Assembly (NCBI GenBank): GCA_020433835.1
Contig: JAGRBY010000241.1
Coordinates: forward strand, 1-9,699
Source of the DNA: Anaerolineae bacterium
GTDB taxonomy: Bacteria > Chloroflexota > Anaerolineae > 4572-78 > J111
Length of the DNA stretch: 9,699 nucleotides
Reading direction: 5' to 3'
Shown here: positions 1 to 5,899 of the stretch, piece by piece
How positions within the stretch are numbered: the first letter of the stretch is position 1
Layout of the letters: each line of letters opens with the position of its first letter
The notes under the pieces: model-generated
Told to the model about the DNA's origin: nothing
What the model saw: the letters and a program-made list of their open reading frames with translations, nothing else
Databases searched by the model: none
Translations under genes and position numbers: made by a program

Positions 1-45
1 CTATTATTAGGCTCCCCTAGTGAATCAACCAACGGAGATAATCCT

Positions 46-2301
46 ATGGCAAATACGGTATTAAACGATAGGCCGGAAACGCTGTCTGAGTCTATTCAGG
101 AAAATGGTAAGCCCGATGTCGATCAACCGAATGAGCAGGGTTCAACAAAACAGCCAGAAGGTGTAGAGTCAGCGCTACCACGCGCGGTTATACCCCAAGA
201 TGTACCCGAAGATGCTGACCTCACGCATCCGGCTCTCTATTTTAATCGAGAATTAAGCTGGATTGATTTTAACTGGCGTGTTTTACATTTGGCGGTTGAT
301 GAGCGAACGCCGCTGCTGGAGCGGGTGCGCTTTGTAGCCATTACAGCCAGCAATTTGGATGAATTTTGTCAAAAGCGGGTCGGTGGGCTAAAGCGCCAGG
401 AAGCCGCCGGCGTTCAGGATCTTTCGCCGGATGGCCGCACGCCCAGTGGGCAGTTGGCGATAATCAGCAAAGCGTCTGGGGTTATGCATCAAGCTCTGAC
501 GGCGCTTTGGGAAAACGTGTTGAAATCTGCTCTGGCAGAGCAGATCGGCGTAGTCATCTGCGATTACGATGATCTTGATGAGCCACAGCAGCAACAGTTG
601 TATGAATACTTCCAAAACCAAATCTATCCTATTCTCACGCCTCTGGCGGTTGATCCGGGCCGTCCCTTTCCTTTTATATCGAACTTAAGTTTGTCGTTGG
701 CTATCGTTTTGCAAGATCGCAAGAACCATAAAAAGCATTTTGCACGCTTAAAAATACCGACCAATCTGGGGCGGTGGCTGCCGATTAAGAAAGAAAGTGA
801 TGACGGAAAAAAATATTTCCTGCCGATCGAACAGCTCATTACCCATCATGTTCGCGATCTGTTTCCGGGTATGGATATCGTTAGCGTGCATCCTTTCCGT
901 ATAACGCGCAACGCAGACCTTCGGCGTGATGAGGAAGAAGCAACAGATTTGCTCTTTATGATTTCCAAAGAATTGCGGGCGCGGCGTTTCGCGGCGGTGG
1001 TGCGCCTGGAGATCGCCGCCGGTGCCCCGGCCATAGTGCGTGATTGGTTAATGGAAGAGCTAGAGTTGAGCAGCGATGATATCTACGACGTTGAGGGTCT
1101 TATCGATTTAACGAGCTGTCACACCATTGCCAACCTGGATTTTCCGGAGTTTCAATATGTGCCCTGGGAGCCGATTATCCCAGCTCCGTTCTCTCAGCTT
1201 GAAAACGATCGTGAGTTAGATGTTAATTTGTTTGATCTGATCAAACAGAGCGATGTGTTGGTTCATCATCCCTATGAGTCATTTGCCGGTACGGTTCAAC
1301 GGCTCATTGAAGAGGCTGTTGATGATGAGAAAGTGCTGGCTATAAAACAAACCTTGTACCGCACTTCTGATGAATCGCCCATTATTAAGGCTTTGGTCAA
1401 GGCGGCGGAAAAAGGGAAGCAAGTGGCCGTTTTGGTTGAAGTCAAAGCCCGTTTTGATGAAGCCAACAACATTGAGTGGGGCCAAATGTTGGAACAGGCC
1501 GGCGTCCACGTGGCCTATGGTTTGGTAGGGTTAAAAATTCACGCCAAAGCAACGCTGATTATCCGCCAGGAAGAAGATGGCCCCAAAACCTATTGTCACA
1601 TCGGCACCGGCAATTACCATTCTAAGACGGCGCGATTGTACACGGATTTAGGCTTAATCACATCAGATCCGGTCATCGGTCGGGATTTAGTCAATTTATT
1701 CCACTACTTAACCGGCTACGCCCCAGAGCAGCCCTACAAGAAGGCGATTATCGCTCCTCGCGATATGCGTGATCATATTAATAAGTGCATCCAGCAAGAA
1801 ATTGAATGCCAAAAGCAATACAATAATGGTCGCATCATCGCCAAGATGAATGCGTTGGATGATGTTCGTGTTATTCGGGAACTATATCAAGCTTCGCAGG
1901 CCGGTGTGCAAATTGATCTTATTATCCGAGGCCACAGCCGTCTTCGACCCGCTCTGCCGGGCTATAGCGAAAATATTCGGATTATAAGTATTTTAGGCCG
2001 GTTTTTGGAGCACGACCGTATCTTCTATTTCCACAATAATAATCAGCCGATTACGCTGATTGGAAGCGCTGATTGGCGCAACCGTAACCTTTCAGAGCGG
2101 GTTGAGTTGTTTGTGCCGGTTGAAGATGCCAATCTTCAAAAACGCCTTATTCAGCTGCTCAACACGGCGTTAAGCGATAATCGTTTAGCGTGGAAACTTG
2201 ACTCAAACGGCCAATACACCCTCCGACGCGCAACCGGCACCCGAACCGAATACAATATGCATAAGATTTTAATGGATCAAGCCAACGACAGCAGAAGATA
2301 A
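46..2301 (+). CDS. ppk1: Polyphosphate kinase 1 (Ppk1)
   Basis: Reversibly polymerises the terminal phosphate of ATP into inorganic polyphosphate; a cytosolic or membrane-associated enzyme. At 751 residues it is somewhat longer than the usual ~690, because the first ~60 residues are an acidic, Gln/Glu/Pro-rich, probably disordered extension. After that the four-domain PPK fold begins at the YFNRELSWIDFNWRVL segment (residues 65-80). The phospholipase-D-like C-terminal half carries both active-site histidines: H499 in LKIHAK and H656 in FLEHDR, corresponding to E. coli H435 and H592. HIGTGNYH (518-525) and SADWRNRNL (674-682) are also family hallmarks. The usual RGICCLRP stretch reads RGHSRLRP here (628-635). 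The ATG is supported by GGAGAT about 8 bases upstream. No promoter is visible in the 45 bases before it. The gene is convergent with the sugar nucleotidyltransferase. The family is certain; activity is inferred from intact motifs. Confidence 0.97.
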   Translation: MANTVLNDRPETLSESIQENGKPDVDQPNEQGSTKQPEGVESALPRAVIPQDVPEDADLTHPALYFNRELSWIDFNWRVLHLAVDERTPLLERVRFVAITASNLDEFCQKRVGGLKRQEAAGVQDLSPDGRTPSGQLAIISKASGVMHQALTALWENVLKSALAEQIGVVICDYDDLDEPQQQQLYEYFQNQIYPILTPLAVDPGRPFPFISNLSLSLAIVLQDRKNHKKHFARLKIPTNLGRWLPIKKESDDGKKYFLPIEQLITHHVRDLFPGMDIVSVHPFRITRNADLRRDEEEATDLLFMISKELRARRFAAVVRLEIAAGAPAIVRDWLMEELELSSDDIYDVEGLIDLTSCHTIANLDFPEFQYVPWEPIIPAPFSQLENDRELDVNLFDLIKQSDVLVHHPYESFAGTVQRLIEEAVDDEKVLAIKQTLYRTSDESPIIKALVKAAEKGKQVAVLVEVKARFDEANNIEWGQMLEQAGVHVAYGLVGLKIHAKATLIIRQEEDGPKTYCHIGTGNYHSKTARLYTDLGLITSDPVIGRDLVNLFHYLTGYAPEQPYKKAIIAPRDMRDHINKCIQQEIECQKQYNNGRIIAKMNALDDVRVIRELYQASQAGVQIDLIIRGHSRLRPALPGYSENIRIISILGRFLEHDRIFYFHNNNQPITLIGSADWRNRNLSERVELFVPVEDANLQKRLIQLLNTALSDNRLAWKLDSNGQYTLRRATGTRTEYNMHKILMDQANDSRR

Positions 2302-2346
2302 CTTTTTTAGGCGTTACGCACTTCAAAATTTGCTGGCGTGACTAAC

Positions 2347-2383
2347 AAAAAACTCTCCCAAGTACCTTCTGGGAGAGTTTTTT
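2347..2383. terminator. Bidirectional rho-independent terminator between ppk1 and the nucleotidyltransferase gene
   Basis: A perfect 14-bp stem pairs AAAAAACTCTCCCA (2347-2360) with TGGGAGAGTTTTTT (2370-2383) around a 9-base loop. The T-run on one side and A-run on the other make it a terminator for both strands. It lies 46 bases after the ppk1 stop codon and 33 bases beyond the stop of the opposing gene, the expected place for a shared terminator between convergent genes. The ACTCTCCC core also occurs in the stem at 5030-5088, probably by chance. Confidence 0.93.
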
Positions 2384-2415
2384 ATTTGCAACATAGTTTG
2401 CCAAATAAAACGTTA

Positions 2416-3528
2416 CTAACCGTAGCTGTATCCTGACATAAAATGCTCTTTCAGCGAGATAGGGAACGGAGATAACTTAAATTTGACGGGTGCTGCTTGT
2501 GCTTCGTTATGAATGAGTTTTCTAATAACCACTGACTCGGAACAAATATAACTGTGTTGAGCAATGATGCTCTGATAAACAGTGGTATGCTTGCCTACAT
2601 AACTTCCTTCGTCGATAACAGAATTTCTAATCCATGTTTTGCGGTCAATGACACTACCATCATGGATTACGGTTGGTCCATAGATAGTCACACCCGGTTT
2701 TATTTTTACATTGTCGCCAATATAAATTGGGCCAAGTAACACTGCATCAGAAGCAATAGAAACGTTTTTGCCAGACCACGTACCGGGGCTAATCGGTGTT
2801 CCTAAACGAATGTGGTTAACCTTACCATCCAAAACATCAACAACGGCTTGTTCATAGTTTTGGATAGTGCCCATGTCACGCCAATACCGACTGGCTAGAT
2901 AGCCAAAGAATGGCACTTCGTCATCCAGAAGCTGGGGGAAAATATCGTAAGAAAAATCGTATTTTGTGTCCGCTTGCATATACGCAAGAACAGTTGGCTC
3001 TAGAATGTAAATGCCGGTGTTGACAATGTTCGAGATTATCTCGTCTGGTTGAGGTTTTTCAAGCAAATGCTGAATTCCCCCTCGTTTGTCGAGCAAAACA
3101 ACACCGTACCCCTTAGGGTTATTTACCCGTTTTAGAGCCATCGTAACCTTAGCTTGTTTGTCACGATGGTAGCGAATAAGTTTCGTGAGATCGATATCCG
3201 TTACAATATCGCTGCTAATCACCAGAAACGGCTCATTACCAATATACGGCTCAGCATTCTTTACCCCACCGGCTGTACCCAAAGGTGTTTCTTCTAAGGC
3301 ATAGGTGATTTTCATGCCAAAGCGGGTACCATCGCCAAAGTATTCTTGTACCTGGTTGGCCATATGTTTAACCGTAATGATAACATCGGTGATATGGTGA
3401 TGTTTTAACAGCCCTAAAATATGCGATAGCACCGGCTTATTAACCAGAGGTACCATCGGTTTGGGGCGCTTGGCGGTTAGCGGATAAAGCCGCGAGCCGA
3501 AACCGCCGGCCATAATAACTGCTTTCAT
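2416..3528 (-). CDS. Sugar-nucleotide pyrophosphorylase, mannose-1-phosphate guanylyltransferase-like
   Basis: Predicted to join a sugar 1-phosphate and an NTP into an NDP-sugar plus pyrophosphate, supplying activated sugar (probably GDP-mannose) for polysaccharide, lipid-sugar or glycoprotein synthesis in the cytosol. The 370 residues start with the nucleotide-binding loop [13 protein letters not shown] (6-18) followed by KRPKPM (20-25). Next come GTAGG (84-88), the metal-binding Asp in SSDIVTD (D107), LEKP with K158, NTGIYIL (170-176) and YWRDMGT (215-221). From about residue 245 to 340 the sequence looks like a left-handed beta-helix of hexapeptide repeats (IGDNVKI, VGKHTTV), then a short basic/aromatic tail. 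The ATG overlaps the stop of the preceding gene as ATGA, with AGGTG five bases upstream. It is the last gene of a four-gene operon. The class is sure, but sugar and nucleotide specificity are not (glucose-1-phosphate uridylyl- or thymidylyltransferase is possible). Confidence 0.9.
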   Translation of the reverse strand: MKAVIMAGGFGSRLYPLTAKRPKPMVPLVNKPVLSHILGLLKHHHITDVIITVKHMANQVQEYFGDGTRFGMKITYALEETPLGTAGGVKNAEPYIGNEPFLVISSDIVTDIDLTKLIRYHRDKQAKVTMALKRVNNPKGYGVVLLDKRGGIQHLLEKPQPDEIISNIVNTGIYILEPTVLAYMQADTKYDFSYDIFPQLLDDEVPFFGYLASRYWRDMGTIQNYEQAVVDVLDGKVNHIRLGTPISPGTWSGKNVSIASDAVLLGPIYIGDNVKIKPGVTIYGPTVIHDGSVIDRKTWIRNSVIDEGSYVGKHTTVYQSIIAQHSYICSESVVIRKLIHNEAQAAPVKFKLSPFPISLKEHFMSGYSYG

Positions 3529-4052
3529 AAGGCACCTACATGAGGGGCTTGCTGTTGCGTAAGGCGATTTAGTCGGTGAGGGTTTTCGTGACGAAACCGC
3601 TTACACCAAGCCTCTAATTTAGGAAGATATTGAGCATAATGTTGCCAGGTATTCTGAGCCACCATCTCCTGCGCCAGGGGATTGGTTAACCGCAATGGAG
3701 GCAATTGCCTAATTGCTTTTAATAAGGCTTGGTGAGATTGACGAAAGTCATTTTCAACCTCATGCCAACTCCAATCTTTGCGGTCAAGATAAAATTCGCG
3801 ATTAAGCCCTTCCACGTCAGGCGAAGCCGCTAAAGGACCGTTTGTATGGTGCGCGTTATCTAAAAGAATAGCGCAACGCCAGACCCAAGCTGAGATATTA
3901 GCTATGGTATCTTTTATCGACCACCCATCACAAAATGAAGGCGATTCTAGCGATGTAATGTGAAGTTCTCGACACAAATTTAAAATATTTGTGTAACCAC
4001 TTTTGATACGTTCGATAGTGATTTCGGTTGTGGTGTCCATAATAAAGCTCAC
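3525..4052 (-). CDS. DinB-superfamily / ClbS-DfsB-like four-helix-bundle protein
   Basis: Probably a small cytosolic four-helix-bundle protein of the DinB/ClbS (DUF1706) type. Relatives include the colibactin self-resistance hydrolase ClbS and thiol-dependent or unknown-function enzymes. The 175 residues show the family pattern: [16 protein letters not shown] (41-56), matching the usual W-S-V-K-D-x-x-A-H-x-x-x-W, a middle helix [13 protein letters not shown] (102-114), and [16 protein letters not shown] (134-149). The conserved His of the first motif is Asn here (N52), so a metal- or catalysis-linked role may be altered. The GTG start overlaps the preceding stop (GTGA) but has no good ribosome site, suggesting translational coupling; an ATG four codons later (4040) is an alternative. 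Its stop overlaps the next ATG. Its position between two receiver proteins and a sugar-nucleotide enzyme gives no clear substrate. Family call is moderate; function unknown. Confidence 0.7.
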   Translation of the reverse strand: MSFIMDTTTEITIERIKSGYTNILNLCRELHITSLESPSFCDGWSIKDTIANISAWVWRCAILLDNAHHTNGPLAASPDVEGLNREFYLDRKDWSWHEVENDFRQSHQALLKAIRQLPPLRLTNPLAQEMVAQNTWQHYAQYLPKLEAWCKRFRHENPHRLNRLTQQQAPHVGAL

Positions 4053-4519
4053 ATGTAGCGGTAGCTCATGTATTGGGCTTGTTTCGCAATTTGTAGTAAA
4101 TTTATTTCGCTGGAGTTGTCTGTTGAGAGATAATAGACAGAGGTCAGTGACTTAGACTCATTTACGCGAGGAAAAGTTTGATCATGATGCGTAAGAATTA
4201 CAACAGGAGTATTGGTTAGTTTTGGGTCAGTGGTAAGTTTTTCGTATGCTTCCTCCAAACTGTCTTTGTTATCTTGAGATTGAAAATTGAATACAATTAA
4301 ATCGAATGATTGCTGCCCGGCAATATTTAAGCCATCGGAAACCGACTCAGTGCGAGAAACTTGACAGCCATTACTCTCCAACTGTCGCTTTAGCCTTAAT
4401 CCCTCTGAATTTTTATTTCCAAAAATAAGTACGTAAGGTGGATATGTTTTATAACCTTCTTGTTTTAGTTTAACATCTTTCGCAACAATTGCATTGTTTG
4501 CGTACTTGTTTACGCCCAT
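4049..4519 (-). CDS. Degenerate receiver (pseudo-receiver) domain protein
   Basis: A 156-residue protein whose middle (about residues 28-115 from this start) has the alternating pattern of a CheY-like receiver: YVLIFGNKNSEGLRLKRQL, then FDLIVFNFQ, then TPVVILTHHD. The acidic pair that binds Mg2+ after strand 1 is missing (FGNKN). The phospho-acceptor Asp after strand 3 is Asn (N78), and the Lys after strand 5 is absent (YYLSTD). The Thr after strand 4 (T110) remains. It therefore should not be phosphorylated in the normal way and may act through protein-protein contacts, as other pseudo-receivers do. No output domain is present; about 27 residues precede the domain. The ATG at 4519 is chosen because GAGGAGG lies six bases upstream; an in-frame TTG five codons earlier would place the start inside that ribosome site. 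It is 52 bases after the preceding receiver gene and overlaps the next gene by four bases. Confidence 0.78.
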   Translation of the reverse strand: MGVNKYANNAIVAKDVKLKQEGYKTYPPYVLIFGNKNSEGLRLKRQLESNGCQVSRTESVSDGLNIAGQQSFDLIVFNFQSQDNKDSLEEAYEKLTTDPKLTNTPVVILTHHDQTFPRVNESKSLTSVYYLSTDNSSEINLLQIAKQAQYMSYRYM

Positions 4520-4534
4520 CTTGCCTCCTCTCAA
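4505..4534 (-). promoter_or_regulatory. Strong ribosome binding site fixing the pseudo-receiver start
   Basis: On the minus strand, TTGAGAGGAGGCAAGATG places GAGGAGG six bases before the ATG at 4519. The in-frame TTG at 4534 is part of the same stretch and would translate the Shine-Dalgarno sequence itself, so the shorter protein is favoured. Confidence 0.8.
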
Positions 4535-4571
4535 AAGGACATGTAAGTAAGTATCTATAAAATTTTTTTAT

Positions 4572-4946
4572 TTACAGAGCCGAGGCTAATAGCCTGGCAA
4601 CTGTAGGTTGTAATTTAGAAGTTATTGTATTTTTTTCGATGTATGCGCTTGCTCCCGAGCCAATAACGCGGGTTCTACTTGTTTCACTATCGTAATTTGC
4701 CAATGCCACAATAGGTGTAGAAGGCAAAAATGCCTTTAAAAGCTCAACAAGCCCAGGTCCCTCGGCCCCTAAGGGACCTATATCTACAATAATGACGTTT
4801 GGTTCAGTATGTTGAGCTATTGCGATGGCTTCTTTGCCGTGAGCAGCTTCGATAACATGACAATTGGGAAATTTTGTCTCTAGCCACCTTTTTAGCGTTA
4901 AGCTTAAATAAAGGTGATCCTCAATAATAAGGATAGTCGTTGGCAT
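4572..4946 (-). CDS. Receiver-only (CheY-like) response regulator
   Basis: A stand-alone phospho-acceptor domain of 124 residues with no output domain, so it probably signals by binding a partner or as a phosphorelay intermediate. Strand 1 ends in IIEDH (E9, D10), strand 3 carries VIIVDIGP with the predicted phospho-Asp D55, and strand 5 has YIEK with K105. After strand 4 the usual Thr/Ser is Ala (VALAN, A84), which may alter the phosphorylation-driven switch. The ATG at 4946 has CGAGG five bases upstream. The frame is open 30 codons further, to a GTG at 5036, but that stretch starts inside the upstream terminator stem and does not look like protein, so the shorter start is preferred. It is the first gene of the operon leading through the pseudo-receiver to the sugar nucleotidyltransferase. 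Confidence 0.88.
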   Translation of the reverse strand: MPTTILIIEDHLYLSLTLKRWLETKFPNCHVIEAAHGKEAIAIAQHTEPNVIIVDIGPLGAEGPGLVELLKAFLPSTPIVALANYDSETSRTRVIGSGASAYIEKNTITSKLQPTVARLLASAL

Positions 4947-4958
4947 GGAAGCCTCGTT

Positions 4959-4964
4959 ATTATA
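4959..4964 (-). promoter_or_regulatory. Possible -10 element (TATAAT) before the receiver-led operon
   Basis: A perfect TATAAT lies on the minus strand 12 bases before the ATG at 4946, in the gap after the upstream terminator where a new promoter is expected. No good -35 is visible 16-18 bases upstream (CTATCC at 17). A start site seven bases downstream would fall inside the ribosome site, giving an almost leaderless message. The match may be chance in A/T-rich DNA. Confidence 0.35.
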
Positions 4965-5023
4965 AAGAACAGTCGGGTTATGGATAGGTGCTGGGTTAAA
5001 GCTTATCATTGAACTGTGCATAA

Positions 5024-5088
5024 TAAAAAAGGCCACTCTCCCGGTTTAACCCGTATGTAAAATTCAAAATTGATCGGGGAGATGGCCT
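5024..5088 (-). terminator. Rho-independent terminator of the kinase/regulator operon
   Basis: On the minus strand AGGCCATCTCCCCG (5088-5075) pairs with CGGGAGAGTGGCCT (5043-5030), leaving one bulged base on each side, around a loop of about 31 bases. A T-run (5030-5025) follows directly. It sits about 160 bases past the NarL-type regulator stop and just before the next operon. The long loop is unusual, and the stop codon of a possible small frame (5064-5249) lies inside it. Confidence 0.85.
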
Positions 5089-5249
5089 ACTATTATAGCA
5101 ACAGAGACCTCCTCTCCTTTTATTGAACTGGTAAATGTCAGGGTGATCGAGTGTATACAACCTCTAGTATTATTGTACTGGAAATGGAAACGTTTGTCTG
5201 TAGAATAACTTTGATAGATAGTGTCGAGAAAACTTGATAAATTTGGCAC
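5064..5249 (-). CDS. Possible 61-codon frame coupled to the response regulator stop
   Basis: An open frame of 61 codons starts at a GTG that shares one base with the stop of the preceding regulator (TAGTG) and ends in the loop of the following terminator. Its last residues (VGHLPDQF) are encoded by the left arm of the terminator stem. There is no ribosome binding site, no recognisable domain, no signal peptide and no convincing membrane segment. Re-initiation after the regulator stop could translate it, and a ribosome near its end would then cover the terminator arm. It may equally be a chance frame in a long 3' untranslated region. I do not recognise it. Confidence 0.25.
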   Translation of the reverse strand: MPNLSSFLDTIYQSYSTDKRFHFQYNNTRGCIHSITLTFTSSIKGEEVSVAIIVGHLPDQF

Positions 5250-5899
5250 TATTCAATGGAAGTGATGCCATGCCGTATAGCAAATTTCACAAGCGAAGGG
5301 ATATCACTTATATCAAGCTTTTGCATCAATCTACTTCGATATGTATCCACGGTGCTGGAAGATAATGATAACAAGCTGGCTATATCTGAGCTGGATTTGC
5401 CTTCCACCACAAGCTGTAAAATTTCACGCTCACGTGAACTTAACCGCGTTAGAGGGCTTTCAACTTCTTCAGTTTCACGTTGGGTTATATAATCTTCGAT
5501 GATGATGTCTGAGATTTTTTGGCTTAAATAACGTTGCCCTTTATAGACGGCATGGATAGCATCAACCACTTCAAATCCGGCCGATGCCTTTAAAAGATAC
5601 CCGCGTGCACCAGCTTGCAGTGCTCGATAAATATGCCGGCTGGTGGCGTGCATGGACAAAATAATCACTTTGATATCAGGGCAGACATCTATGATTTGTC
5701 GGGTGGCTTCGATACCGTTCATTTCAGGCATTGCAATATCTAAAATGGCGACATCCGGGCAAGTTTGGCTCACCAGATGTAGAGCATCACGCCCGTTATC
5801 GGCATCGCCAATAACCTTTAGATTCTCGTTTGTCTCTAATAGTGAACGAAGTCCGTCGCGGACAATAGCGTGGTCGTCAGCTAATACGATCGTTATCAC
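5249..5899 (-). CDS. NarL/FixJ-family DNA-binding response regulator
   Basis: Transcription factor switched by phosphorylation, almost certainly by the kinase encoded just upstream. The 216 residues have a complete receiver: acidic pocket D8/D9 in VLADDH, phospho-acceptor D54 in AILDIAMPEMNG, switch Ser S82 in IILSMH and K104 in YLLKAS. A LuxR-type helix-turn-helix occupies about residues 150-212, with LSSREREILQLVVEGKSS followed by the recognition helix around SSSTVDTYRSRLMQKL. The GTG start is supported by GGAGG nine bases upstream, within a GAGGTACCTC palindrome. It overlaps the end of the kinase gene by 23 bases, so translation is probably coupled. Target promoters are not known; nearby dyads are candidates only. 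Confidence 0.95.
   Translation of the reverse strand: MITIVLADDHAIVRDGLRSLLETNENLKVIGDADNGRDALHLVSQTCPDVAILDIAMPEMNGIEATRQIIDVCPDIKVIILSMHATSRHIYRALQAGARGYLLKASAGFEVVDAIHAVYKGQRYLSQKISDIIIEDYITQRETEEVESPLTRLSSREREILQLVVEGKSSSDIASLLSLSSSTVDTYRSRLMQKLDISDIPSLVKFAIRHGITSIE

Noticed and set aside
4947..5036. 30-codon N-terminal extension of the receiver gene at 4572-4946
   Set aside because: Its GTG start lies in the upstream terminator stem, it has no ribosome site, and the extension precedes the normal receiver start; the ATG at 4946 has a ribosome site.
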